Assembly: GCA_963803085.1 (NCBI GenBank)
Contig: CAWDLE010000010.1
Coordinates: forward strand, 248,001-312,000
From: JACVRW01 sp963803085
GTDB taxonomy: Bacteria > Actinomycetota > Thermoleophilia > Solirubrobacterales > Thermoleophilaceae
Length of the DNA: 64,000 bases
Reading direction: 5' to 3'
Made by a program: the position numbers and the translations under genes. Under the pieces are notes generated by a model that did no database searches, was not told the DNA's origin, and was given only the letters and a program-made list of their open reading frames with translations. Shown here piece by piece: positions 41,482 through 49,788 of this stretch (the stretch's first letter is position 1; each line of letters opens with the position of its first letter).

Positions 41482-44223
41482 ATGGCGGTAGTGGCCACGG
41501 ATCACAGGCAGGGGGCCGCGCTGCTCGGACGTACGGACGACCTGGCGCGATTGGACGAGCTTGCGGCCGGAGCCCGCGCGCAGCGTGGGGGTGGGATCAC
41601 GATCGTGGGCGCTCCGGGGGTCGGCAAGACAGCGCTGCTGAGCGCCGTCCACCCCGCCGGGGTGCGCGTGATCGACGTAACGGCGGCGGAGAGCGAGGTG
41701 GCCCTCCCGTGGACGGGTCTTGCCGCGTTGGTCGAGCCGCTGCTCGACCACGACGCGGCGCTCACGCCAACCGCCCGCGGGGCGCTGCGCGGGGCGCTGG
41801 CGCTCGGGCAGCCGACCACGGTGGCCGATAGCGCGCGGGTCCTGCACTCGGCGGTCGGGCTTCTGGCGGCCGCCGCCGAACACGAGCCGCTGTTGCTGCG
41901 CGTGGACGACGTTCAGTGGCTCGACCCCTCGTCGCGGCAGGCGATCGCGTTCATCGTCCGCCGTGCGGCGGACATCGGCATCGCGGCGATCGCCGTGTGG
42001 TCGGAGCGCGGCGAGCGGTTCGAGCCCTGGCCCGGTGTCCCGGTCCTGACCATCGAGGAGCTCGGCCGCGCGGACGCGCTGGCACTCGCGCGCCGGGCGG
42101 GCGTGGCGCCCGCGGTCGCGGAAGCGCTCGTCGACGCGGTCGGCGGCAACCCGCTGGGCCTGATCGAGGCGCCCGCACAGCTGAGCACGGAGGAGCGGGA
42201 CGGCCGCAAGCCGCTGCCCGCGGCACTGCCCGTGGGCGAGCGCCTTGAGACCGCGTTTGCCAGCCGGCTGGACGCGCTGCCGTCCGCGACCCGCGAGGCA
42301 CTCCTCGTCGCAGCGCTCAGCGCCGACGGCGCCACCGCGCCGCTGCGCGCTGCGCTGGGCAGCCTCGACGTGCTCGCGCCGGCCGAGGACGCGGGGATGA
42401 TCGTGGTCGACGCGCGCGGGCTCACGTTCGCGCACCCCATCGTGCGCACCGCCGTGGAACGCGCGGCCACGCCGAGCGCACGCCGCACCACGCACCGCGC
42501 CCTCGCGGCCGCGGTCAGCGACCCGCAGCGGGCCTGGCATCTCGCTGCGGCCGCCCAGGTACCCGACGAGGCCCTGGCCGCAGACCTCGAGACCCTCGGC
42601 TATGACGCCGCACAGCGCGGCGCGCCGGCCACCGCGGCGACGGCGCTGGCGCGCGCCGCCGAGCTGAGCCCCGATCGCTCGCTCGCGATCGGACGCACGG
42701 TCGCGGCGGCGGCGATGGCGATCACGGCGGGCAGCCCCGCCCGCGCCACGGCGCTACTCGACCCGGTCCTCGCCGCAGCGAGCGAACCGGAGCAGCGGGC
42801 GGACGTGCAACTCCTACGCGGCATGGCGATCCAGCAGGGTGGGAGTCCCATGGCCGCCTTCGCGCTGCTCGAGGCGGAGGCGGAGCGGGTGGTGGCACAC
42901 GACCGCGCGCGCGCCGCGGGCCTGCTCACGCAGGCCGGGGTCGCCCTTGTGGCCCATGGATCCATGGATCGCCTTGCGGCGCTCGCAGAGCGCGCGCTCG
43001 AGCTCGCGCCTCCGGAAGCGGAGCTGGTGCCGGCGGTCCTGCACGCCTCGGCGCTAGCGACCCTTGGCGAGCACGCTCGCGCCCGAAACTTGCTGCGGCG
43101 GCGCCACACGGCACTGCGCGCGCTCGACCCGACCGGTCCCGGGCACGAGATCCTCGCCGTCGCGGCGCTCGTCCACGTGTGGATGGAGGACTACGAGGAC
43201 GCCGAGCGGCTGCTCGTGTGGCTCATCGAGACCTGCCGCGAGCGGGGCGCCATCGTCGCGCTCGCGTTCCCGCTTGCGGTCGCGGCGAGCCTCCGCCTGC
43301 GCCGCGGCTCGTTCCACGAGGCCGCGCGGCTCTCGGACGACGCGCTCGGGCTCGGCGAGGACGCCGTCGGCAGCTTCCTGCACTCGGTCACGCTCACCAC
43401 GGCGGCGTTCGTGGCGGCGAACCGAGGCGAGGCTGGGGCATGCATCCGGCACGCCGAGCATGCGCGCGCGATCGCGCTGCGCCTGGACCTGATCTCGACG
43501 CTGGCATGCGCCGAGCAGGCACTCGGGTTCCTCGCGCTCGGCGCTGGCGATGCCGACACGGCCGTCGCCCACCTCGAACGCGCGCGCGAGCACACGCTGC
43601 GCTTCGGCTCGCGCGATCCATCGTTCCTGTACACCCACGCGGATCTCGTCGAGGCGTACGTGCGCGCCGGTCGCCCGGCCGATGCCGCGGCGCTCACCGA
43701 CGAGCTGGCGGCCGGCGCGGAGGCAACCGGCGGCGTCTGGGCGGCGGCGGCGACCTCCCGCTGCCGCCTGCTCGTCGAGGGCGTCGACCGCCTCGACGAT
43801 CACATCGCGGCGGCGCTCGCCGCCCACGCGCAGCTGGCGCAGCCGTTCGAGCTCGCCCGCACGCAGCTGTGCGCCGGCGAGCAACTGCGGCGCGCCCGTC
43901 GGCGTGCGGACGCCCGTCCGCAGCTGGCCGCCGCCTACGCGACGTTCACCGCACTCGGCGCCGAGCAATGGGCGGGGCGTGCCGGCCACGAGCTCCGCGC
44001 TACGGGCGCGGCACGCGGCGAGGCCTCGCCAGACGGAGAGCCGCTGACCGCCCGCGAGCAGGATGTCTGCGCGCTGGTCGCGGGCGGCGCCACGAACCGC
44101 GAAGCCGCCACCGCGTTACACATGTCGCCGCGTACGGTGGAGCACCACCTGCGGATGGCCTACCGCAAGCTCGGCGTCCGCTCGCGTACAGAAATGACGC
44201 GCCGCCTTGGCGGGCACGGCTAG
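41482..44223 (+). CDS. LAL-family LuxR regulator (second in window)
   Basis: 913 residues from ATG 41482. Walker A VGAPGVGKTALL, Walker B LLLRVDDVQWLD, a long TPR-like helical middle (AALAERALELAPPEAELVPA, AHLERARE...) and a C-terminal LuxR HTH: LTAREQDVCALVAGGATNRE, AATALHMSPRTVEHHLRMAY. Same class as the 8936-11722 protein but not a close copy. It is divergent from the frameshifted propeller gene and convergent with the arginase-like gene, the stop codons sharing CTAG. Inducer unknown. Confidence 0.88.
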   Translation: MAVVATDHRQGAALLGRTDDLARLDELAAGARAQRGGGITIVGAPGVGKTALLSAVHPAGVRVIDVTAAESEVALPWTGLAALVEPLLDHDAALTPTARGALRGALALGQPTTVADSARVLHSAVGLLAAAAEHEPLLLRVDDVQWLDPSSRQAIAFIVRRAADIGIAAIAVWSERGERFEPWPGVPVLTIEELGRADALALARRAGVAPAVAEALVDAVGGNPLGLIEAPAQLSTEERDGRKPLPAALPVGERLETAFASRLDALPSATREALLVAALSADGATAPLRAALGSLDVLAPAEDAGMIVVDARGLTFAHPIVRTAVERAATPSARRTTHRALAAAVSDPQRAWHLAAAAQVPDEALAADLETLGYDAAQRGAPATAATALARAAELSPDRSLAIGRTVAAAAMAITAGSPARATALLDPVLAAASEPEQRADVQLLRGMAIQQGGSPMAAFALLEAEAERVVAHDRARAAGLLTQAGVALVAHGSMDRLAALAERALELAPPEAELVPAVLHASALATLGEHARARNLLRRRHTALRALDPTGPGHEILAVAALVHVWMEDYEDAERLLVWLIETCRERGAIVALAFPLAVAASLRLRRGSFHEAARLSDDALGLGEDAVGSFLHSVTLTTAAFVAANRGEAGACIRHAEHARAIALRLDLISTLACAEQALGFLALGAGDADTAVAHLERAREHTLRFGSRDPSFLYTHADLVEAYVRAGRPADAAALTDELAAGAEATGGVWAAAATSRCRLLVEGVDRLDDHIAAALAAHAQLAQPFELARTQLCAGEQLRRARRRADARPQLAAAYATFTALGAEQWAGRAGHELRATGAARGEASPDGEPLTAREQDVCALVAGGATNREAATALHMSPRTVEHHLRMAYRKLGVRSRTEMTRRLGGHG

Positions 44224-45110
44224 CGACGCGCCTCTGGAGCCATCAGGCGGCACACGAACTCGACCACCTGATCTGCAGCGCGCCGATCCGGGTCGAGGTC
44301 GGGGTTGTAGATGACCACGCTCGCGCCCTTGCAGCGGGGATCGGTGACGGCGGTCCCGGCAATCGCGTCGAGCTCGCTCCACGTCAGGCCGCCGGGCTGG
44401 AGGTAGTCAGCCGCGCCGAAGGCCTCGGTCGCGAGCACGTCGAGGTCGACGTGCAGCCAGAACTCGGAAACCTCGAGCTTGCTCACCGCAGAGCCTCCGG
44501 GGTCCTCTGCTCGCCGGGCCTCCTCGGCGCTCACGAAGAGCCCCACGCGACCTCGAAGGGTGCGCCCACCCTCGGCTTCGATCTCCTCCCGGTCTCGCGG
44601 GCCGATCAGCGCAATGTCGGCTGAGTCCAGCAGCGGCACGAGGCGATCGAGCGGCGCCGGCAGTCCATCCGGAACGAGTCCGAGAGCGATCGCCAGCTCG
44701 GAGTCCGACGCTTCGCCGGTTGGCGACTCGGACGGCGGCCATGCATCCTCGTGGCCGTCGAGCATCAGAAGACCGACGCGCGCCTTGGCGTGTTCGCGCA
44801 TAGCAGCAAGAGCGCCGAGCATCACGGGGCAATCGCCCCCGACGAGCAGGATCCTGTCGCCCTGCTCGCGCGCGCTGAGCGTCGCATCCCGCGTGGCTTC
44901 GACCAACTCCGCGAGCGCAGCCTCGTTGAGCAACCCCGAGGGACCACGGACCCCCGCGGGATCCTGGAGACGGAGGTCACCCGCGTCGACCACGCCGAGC
45001 CGAGCGAGCCGCCCAGCGAGGTCGCGCGAGCGCAGGACGTCGATCCCGCCAGCGATGCCGCCGGGCATGCGCATCGACGTATAGGGAACTCCGACCAGCC
45101 GCCAGCCCAT
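44220..45110 (-). CDS. Arginase/ureohydrolase-fold protein with changed metal ligands
   Basis: 296 residues from ATG 45110. The ureohydrolase core is clear: LLVGGDCPVMLGALAAM (91-94), VGLLMLDGHEDAW (Asp118, His120, Asp122) and FWLHVDLDVLATEAFG (Asp222, Asp224). In arginase and agmatinase the first motif is GGDH, whose His binds manganese; here it is GGDC. The usual S-x-D-x-D-x-x-D-P is H-V-D-L-D-V-L-A-T. So one or both metals may be bound differently, and the activity need not be arginine hydrolysis. It could be a formiminoglutamase-like or non-catalytic relative. Confidence 0.8.
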   Translation of the reverse strand: MGWRLVGVPYTSMRMPGGIAGGIDVLRSRDLAGRLARLGVVDAGDLRLQDPAGVRGPSGLLNEAALAELVEATRDATLSAREQGDRILLVGGDCPVMLGALAAMREHAKARVGLLMLDGHEDAWPPSESPTGEASDSELAIALGLVPDGLPAPLDRLVPLLDSADIALIGPRDREEIEAEGGRTLRGRVGLFVSAEEARRAEDPGGSAVSKLEVSEFWLHVDLDVLATEAFGAADYLQPGGLTWSELDAIAGTAVTDPRCKGASVVIYNPDLDPDRRAADQVVEFVCRLMAPEARR

Positions 45111-45138
45111 CACGCTCCCAAGCGAATCACAATCGGCC

Positions 45139-45169
45139 TTGACTTCAAGCGCACTTGAAGTTGTACGGT
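45139..45169 (+). promoter_or_regulatory. MerR-type promoter with operator in a 19-bp spacer
   Basis: TTGACT (45139-45144) and TACGGT (45164-45169) are 19 bp apart, longer than the normal 17. In the spacer is ACTTCAAG-CGCA-CTTGAAGT (45142-45161), a perfect 8-bp inverted repeat. A stretched spacer holding a dyad is the hallmark of promoters activated by MerR-family proteins (SoxR, MerR). The expected start of transcription is at or next to the ATG at 45177, so the mRNA would be leaderless. No merR gene is in the window's neighbourhood. Confidence 0.75.
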
Positions 45170-45176
45170 CCTGGAC

Positions 45177-45500
45177 ATGACGAGAACGCAGACAGCGAGT
45201 GAGCGGATCACGGCAGAGGTCACCTCCTGGCCAGGGGTCGAGGCGGGTACCGGTAGCCGCGGCGAGTTCGGGTTCCGGGTCGGCGGCCATGAGATCGGCC
45301 ACCTGCACGGCGACCACGCCGCCCACTTCGGATTCCCGAGAGAGATCGGCGCGGAGCTGCGCGAGCAGGGTCGCGTCGGGCCGCACCCGGTCAACCGGCA
45401 CTCGACGAAGATGGCGGCTCGCCAGATCGAGAGCGAAGCCGACATCGAAGACGTGATCGCGCTGATGCGGCTCAACTACGACCGCGTCGCTGCGCTCTAG
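45177..45500 (+). CDS. DUF5519 / luciferase-family small protein
   Basis: 107 residues: ITAEVTSWPGVEAGTGSRGE, FGFRVGGHEIGHLHGDHAAH, FGFPREIGAELREQGRV and IEDVIALMRLNYDRVAAL. This matches the DUF5519 'luciferase family protein' pattern, a small domain not related to the LLM enzymes in fold; its role is unknown. There is no Shine-Dalgarno, in line with a leaderless transcript from the MerR-type promoter just upstream. Confidence 0.75.
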   Translation: MTRTQTASERITAEVTSWPGVEAGTGSRGEFGFRVGGHEIGHLHGDHAAHFGFPREIGAELREQGRVGPHPVNRHSTKMAARQIESEADIEDVIALMRLNYDRVAAL

Positions 45501-45573
45501 CGCACCACGGGCGCAGGCCCCGCCTGCTAATGACCCCCGCCCGCACGGCGCGGGCGAAGTTACCATCCGGCCG

Positions 45574-46236
45574 GTGACGCTTGACACAGTTCGAGAGCAG
45601 GTGGCGGAGACATCCCGCCGGCTCGCCCTGGAGGGTCTTGTGCTGGGAACCGCCGGCAATGTGAGCGCGCGCCACGGCGACGAGGTGGCGATCACACCCA
45701 CCGGCGCGGTGCTCGCGGAGCTCGAGGCGGAGCAGGTGAGCGTTGTGGACCTGGACGGACGTCAGGTGGGCGGCGAGCTCGCGCCCACGTCCGAGATCGA
45801 CCTGCACCTGGGCGTCTACCGCCGCTACGACGCCGGCGCTGTCGTGCACACCCATGCGCCGGTGGCCACCGCACTGTCGTGCGTTTTGGAGGACGAGCTG
45901 CCCTGCGTCCACTACCAGATGCTTCTGCTCGGTGGGACCGTGCCGGTGGCCCGCTATGCCACCTTCGGCACTCCCGAGCTGGCGACCTCGGTGCTCGACG
46001 CACTCGAGGGCAGCAGCGCGGCGCTGATGGCCAACCACGGCGCGATCGTGCACGCCCAGGACCTCGGCGGCGCGCTCGAGCTGTCGCTGCTCTTGGAATG
46101 GGCGTGCACCGTCTACTGGCGCGCCGCGGCGATCGGCGAGCCGCGCGTGCTCGCCGACGAGGAGCGCGAGGCGGTGGTCGCCGCCGCGCTCTCACGCAAC
46201 TACGGCACCACGCATCCGGTCGGCGACGACGCATGA
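45574..46236 (+). CDS. Class II aldolase/adducin family protein
   Basis: 220 residues from GTG 45574. Fuculose-phosphate aldolase fold: LVLGTAGNVSARHGDEVAIT, PTSEIDLHLGVYRRYDAGAV with the catalytic Glu, VVHTHAPVATALSC (first two zinc His), and LMANHGAIVHAQDLGGALEL (third zinc His). It cleaves sugar phosphates or related hydroxy-keto compounds using zinc. It lies 73 bp after the DUF5519 gene and stands alone otherwise. Confidence 0.88.
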   Translation: MTLDTVREQVAETSRRLALEGLVLGTAGNVSARHGDEVAITPTGAVLAELEAEQVSVVDLDGRQVGGELAPTSEIDLHLGVYRRYDAGAVVHTHAPVATALSCVLEDELPCVHYQMLLLGGTVPVARYATFGTPELATSVLDALEGSSAALMANHGAIVHAQDLGGALELSLLLEWACTVYWRAAAIGEPRVLADEEREAVVAAALSRNYGTTHPVGDDA

Positions 46237-46290
46237 CGGACGAGATGAGGGCGCTCTAGTCGTCCTCGTGGATGCGGAGGCGCAGAGACG

Positions 46291-46527
46291 CCGGGACCGC
46301 TGCTCGGGTTGGTCAGCCCGTGGACGCTGACCGCGCTGATCGCCGGGGTGATCTCCTTCTACGCCTCCTGCCCGCAGCCTTCAGCTCGGCGAGGCTGTCG
46401 AGGTCATCGCGATCACCTCGGTAGCCGCCAACTACCATCATCGGCGAATCTCTCTCCCCTCGTCATTGTCGGCGCGGCGCTGATGCCCGCCCCGATGCGC
46501 GCCGCTCCCGACGCCGCCACCGGGTAG
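46291..46527 (+). pseudogene. Remnant of a DMT-type transporter gene
   Basis: The plus strand reads LLGLVSPWTLTALIAGVISF YA in one frame, then LQLGEAVEVIAITSVAANY in a second, and PLVIVGAALMPAPMRAAPDA back in the first, stop 46525-46527. Together these look like the last membrane helices of a DMT-family permease, split by at least two frame changes. No 5' part is present. This fills the gap between the aldolase and the enoyl-CoA hydratase genes. Confidence 0.5.
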
Positions 46528-46532
46528 GAGTC

Positions 46533-47279
46533 TCAGCGCTCCGCGAAGGCGCTCAGCGCCGCCCGGGCGTCCGGCTCGTCGAACAGCCGCACGCAGTGGT
46601 GCGTCTCGCGCTCCATCGCGGCCGGCAGGAGCTGTCCGAAGCGCTCGTTCAGCATCGCCTTCGTGGCCGCCACGGCATCTCGTGACGTTCGGGAGAAGGT
46701 CGCGGTCCAGTGCTCGATGCGCGCGTCGAGCGCGCCCGGAGCCACCATTTCGGTGGCGAACCCATGCTCGAGCGCCCATTCGGCGTCGCGCTGCTCGCCG
46801 CTGAGGAGCAGCTCACGCGCGGCCGTCTCACCGAGGAGCTCGGGCAGCAGGAGCGTCCCGGCGTTGCTCGCCACGAGCCCGATCCCGACCTCCGGGGTGA
46901 GCAGGCGCACGCGGTTGCTGCAGAGCCGAAGGTCACAGCTCGCGGCGAACTCGAGCGCGCCGCCCACGCACACGCCGTCCACCACGGCCACCACCGGCAC
47001 CGGTGCAGCCAGGACCACGCGCGTCATCCGCTGGAAGGCCTCAATCGTCTCCGCCCATGCGGCCGTGTCGGCCTCGATCGCCGCCTGGAGGTCGTCCCCC
47101 GCCGAGAAGTGCCCGCCGGCTCCGCGCACCGCGACCATGCGAACGTCCGAATCGCGGCCGGCCACGTCGATCTCGGCGGCGATCGCAGTCATCGTGGGCA
47201 GATCCCAGGCGTTGCGGCGGTCCTGGCGATCCCAGGTGATCACCCTGGCTGCGCCGTGGTCGGATGTGGTGACGGTCAT
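46533..47279 (-). CDS. Enoyl-CoA hydratase/isomerase family protein
   Basis: 248 residues of the crotonase fold: RVITWDRQDRRNAWDLPTMT, the oxyanion-hole loops GHFSAGDDLQAAIEADT and VDGVCVGGALEFAASCDLRL, then PEVGIGLVASNAGTLLLPEL. The usual catalytic Glu positions hold E (GGALEFA) and P-E-V-G. Last of a five-gene operon; its ATG overlaps the CoA-ligase stop by 4 bp. It could hydrate, isomerise or deaminate an acyl-CoA made by that ligase. Confidence 0.88.
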   Translation of the reverse strand: MTVTTSDHGAARVITWDRQDRRNAWDLPTMTAIAAEIDVAGRDSDVRMVAVRGAGGHFSAGDDLQAAIEADTAAWAETIEAFQRMTRVVLAAPVPVVAVVDGVCVGGALEFAASCDLRLCSNRVRLLTPEVGIGLVASNAGTLLLPELLGETAARELLLSGEQRDAEWALEHGFATEMVAPGALDARIEHWTATFSRTSRDAVAATKAMLNERFGQLLPAAMERETHHCVRLFDEPDARAALSAFAER

Positions 47280-48550
47280 TGGACGGGCTCCTTTTTCAGC
47301 AGGGTCTCGACCGCGTCCGGCAGCGGGTCGCCGCGCGCGGTGCGATGGACGATGCGGGTCTTGTGCTCGGCCACGGGCAACGACCCCGGCTCGAGCCGCG
47401 TGATCTCGAAGCGGGCGCGCAGCGCGGCATGGAGGCGCTCACCGATCCCGGTGAGATCGAGGTCCGCGGGCGCCTCCACGTACAGGAGCAGAGGTGGCAC
47501 CACCGGATCGCCCTCCGCCACGACGCAGTGGCGGCCGAGGCCCGACTCCGCTGCGAGGATCGCGCTGATGGCCTGCGGGTAGACGTTCACAGCCTGGACC
47601 CGCAGCATGTCGTCCCGGCGGCCGTCGATGCGGATCCGCGGCGAACTGCGGCCGCAGGCGCACCGCGACGTCCACACCCGGCCGAGGTCGCCCGAGCGGT
47701 AGCGGAGAAGCGGGGACGCCTCGCGCTGGAGGTGGGTCCACACGAGCTCGCCGCTCGCGCCGTCCTCGAGCTGGATCGACTCACCGCTGTCGGGATCCAC
47801 CAGCTCGAGCAGCGCGTGCTCGCCGACCGTGAGGTGAAGGCCCTCGCCCTCGCCGCAGGCGCCCGCCATCGTCGACCAGACGTCGCTCATCCCGAAGCTG
47901 TCGGACACCGTGGCGCCCCAGGCGGCCTCGATCTCGGAGCGCACCGCCTCGAGGCCCGCGCCGGGCTCACCCGCCGTCACGATGTGGCGCAGGTGAAGCT
48001 CGCGCGGGTCCACGCCGGCCTCGCGCGCCCGGGCGGCGAGGTACGCGGGGAACGAGAGCGTTCCGAAGATGGCCGTGATGCCGAGCTGCGGGATCAGCTC
48101 GAGCAGCCGCCGCGACTGGCCGGTGCCGACAGGCACCACCGTCGCGCCGCTTGCCTCGAGCGCCATGTGGTCGGCTATGCCGCCCGCGTACAGCGCGTAG
48201 TTGAGGCAGTGGGCAATGGTGTCGTCCGCGCGCACGCCGGCAATCCGAAACGCCTCGCCGCCAACGGCGCTGTTGGCCTCGTGGTCGCGCTGCGTGAACC
48301 CCACCGCCACCGGCTCGCCGGTGGTTCCCGAGGTCACGTGCACGCGCACGAGGCGCTCTCGCGGCGCGCACAGGTGTGGACCGAACGGCGGGTCGTGGCG
48401 CTGGCCCTCGCGAAGCTCCTCCTTAGTCGTGAAGGGCAGGTGGCGCAGATCGGCCGCACTGCGCACGCGCTCCCGGACGCCGCGAAGGCGCTCGCGGTAG
48501 AAGTCGCTCGACGCCTCCAGGTAGGCGAGCTGGTCCTGGAGCGGGCTCAC
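47276..48550 (-). CDS. PaaK-like AMP-dependent acyl-CoA ligase
   Basis: 424 residues in the phenylacetate-CoA ligase layout: LRHLPFTTKEELREGQ, the phosphate loop VRVHVTSGTTGEPVAVGFTQ, LRHIVTAGEPGAGLEAVRSE, TVSDSFGMSDVW (adenine site) and YRSGDLGRVWTSRCACGRSS, PRIRIDGRRDDMLRVQAVNV. The C-terminal domain begins after RRDDM. It activates a carboxylic acid through an adenylate. In this operon it may act on the acid released by the carbamoylase (inference). ATGA overlaps both neighbours. Confidence 0.87.
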   Translation of the reverse strand: MSPLQDQLAYLEASSDFYRERLRGVRERVRSAADLRHLPFTTKEELREGQRHDPPFGPHLCAPRERLVRVHVTSGTTGEPVAVGFTQRDHEANSAVGGEAFRIAGVRADDTIAHCLNYALYAGGIADHMALEASGATVVPVGTGQSRRLLELIPQLGITAIFGTLSFPAYLAARAREAGVDPRELHLRHIVTAGEPGAGLEAVRSEIEAAWGATVSDSFGMSDVWSTMAGACGEGEGLHLTVGEHALLELVDPDSGESIQLEDGASGELVWTHLQREASPLLRYRSGDLGRVWTSRCACGRSSPRIRIDGRRDDMLRVQAVNVYPQAISAILAAESGLGRHCVVAEGDPVVPPLLLYVEAPADLDLTGIGERLHAALRARFEITRLEPGSLPVAEHKTRIVHRTARGDPLPDAVETLLKKEPVQ

Positions 48551-49788
48551 TCGCGCGGGGGCAGGTCGCCCGCAGCGGCGCTCTCGAGAGTGGCGTGGAC
48601 GGTGCGGCCGTAGGCGTCGATCAGCACCCGGAGGTCCGCCTCGGGCGTGTCCTCCTCCTTCGTATGCGAAACCGGCGGCGAGGACGACGAGAACAGCATC
48701 ACGGTCGGGATCAGCCGTGCCATCTCGGCGGCGTCGTGGAGCGGCCCGCTCGGGATCGCGGTGTCCTTCCCGCCGGCGTCCTGGACGGCCTGGCGCGCGA
48801 AGCCGATCAGGCGCTCGTCGAACGGGATCGGCGGGATCGACCAGAGGTGCTGCAACTCAACCTCGCAGCCGTGATCCGCCGCGGCCTGCTCGCAAGCGGC
48901 GCGGGCCTCGGCGAGCATCGCCGCCAGCTCGTCCGGGTCGAGGTGACGCTGGTCCAGCAGCATCTCCGTGCGTCCGGGCACCGCGGTCACCACGCCGGGC
49001 TCGCTCGTGGCCCCGCCGACGGTGCAGACCCCGTCGTGCTCGAAGCCGACGTCGCGGATCGCGAGCGCGGCCTGCGCGGTGGCCATGAAGGTGTCGTGCC
49101 GCATCGGCATCGGCGTTGCGCCCGCGTGGGCGGTCTCGCCGGTGAACACCGCCAGGTGACGCTCCACGCCGAAGGTCCCGAGCACGGTCGCCGCCGGCTC
49201 GCCCTTGCTCTCGAGCACCGGGCCCTGCTCGATGTGGCCCTCGATGTAGGCGCAGGCGCCGCTCAGCTCGGCGCCCGACTCGCGGGCGCGGTCGAGGTCC
49301 ACGTCGTAGCGCGCGATCACCTCCTCGAGGCGCTCGCCGTCGCGATCGCGCAGGTCGCGCACCTCGTCGGGGTCGAGCGTGCCGGCACAGCACGACGACC
49401 CGAACAGGCTGCGGCCGAAACGGGCGCCCTCCTCGTCGGCCCAGTCCACGAACCGCAGGCCAACCGGCGGCGGCCCGCTCTCGGCCTGGGTGCGGAGCGC
49501 CTCGACGGCCGTGAACACGCCCAGCGCGCCGTCGAGCCAGCCACCCGCCGGCACGGAGTCCACGTGCGAGCCGACGATCACGAAGCCGTCGCCCTCGCCC
49601 GCCATGGTCGCCCACAGATTGCCGGCGGCGTCCACGTTCACCTCCACCGGCAGCTCGTCCAGTCGCGAGCGGAGGAAGTCGCGCGCCTTCGTCCACTCGT
49701 CGGTCCAGCACACGCGCCGCGCCCCGTCGGGCCCGCCGGTGAGGCGGGCGAGCTCACGCAGGTCCTCGAGGACCCGGTCCGGGTTCAC
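48547..49788 (-). CDS. M20-type Zn hydrolase: N-carbamoyl-amino-acid / beta-ureidopropionase type
   Basis: 413 residues. Metal sites: FVIVGSHVDSVPAGGWLDGA (His, Asp), FVDWADEEGARFGRSLFGSS (Glu-Glu), YIEGHIEQGPVLES (His) and SPPVSHTKEEDTPEADL (final His). The lid domain starts near GVERHLAVFTGETAHAGATP, MPMRHD, typical of the AmaB/AtzF/PydC group (N-carbamoyl-L-amino-acid hydrolase, allantoate amidohydrolase, bacterial beta-ureidopropionase). Directly after dihydropyrimidinase it most likely hydrolyses N-carbamoyl-beta-alanine or an N-carbamoyl amino acid to amine, CO2 and ammonia. Confidence 0.88.
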   Translation of the reverse strand: MNPDRVLEDLRELARLTGGPDGARRVCWTDEWTKARDFLRSRLDELPVEVNVDAAGNLWATMAGEGDGFVIVGSHVDSVPAGGWLDGALGVFTAVEALRTQAESGPPPVGLRFVDWADEEGARFGRSLFGSSCCAGTLDPDEVRDLRDRDGERLEEVIARYDVDLDRARESGAELSGACAYIEGHIEQGPVLESKGEPAATVLGTFGVERHLAVFTGETAHAGATPMPMRHDTFMATAQAALAIRDVGFEHDGVCTVGGATSEPGVVTAVPGRTEMLLDQRHLDPDELAAMLAEARAACEQAAADHGCEVELQHLWSIPPIPFDERLIGFARQAVQDAGGKDTAIPSGPLHDAAEMARLIPTVMLFSSSSPPVSHTKEEDTPEADLRVLIDAYGRTVHATLESAAAGDLPPRE

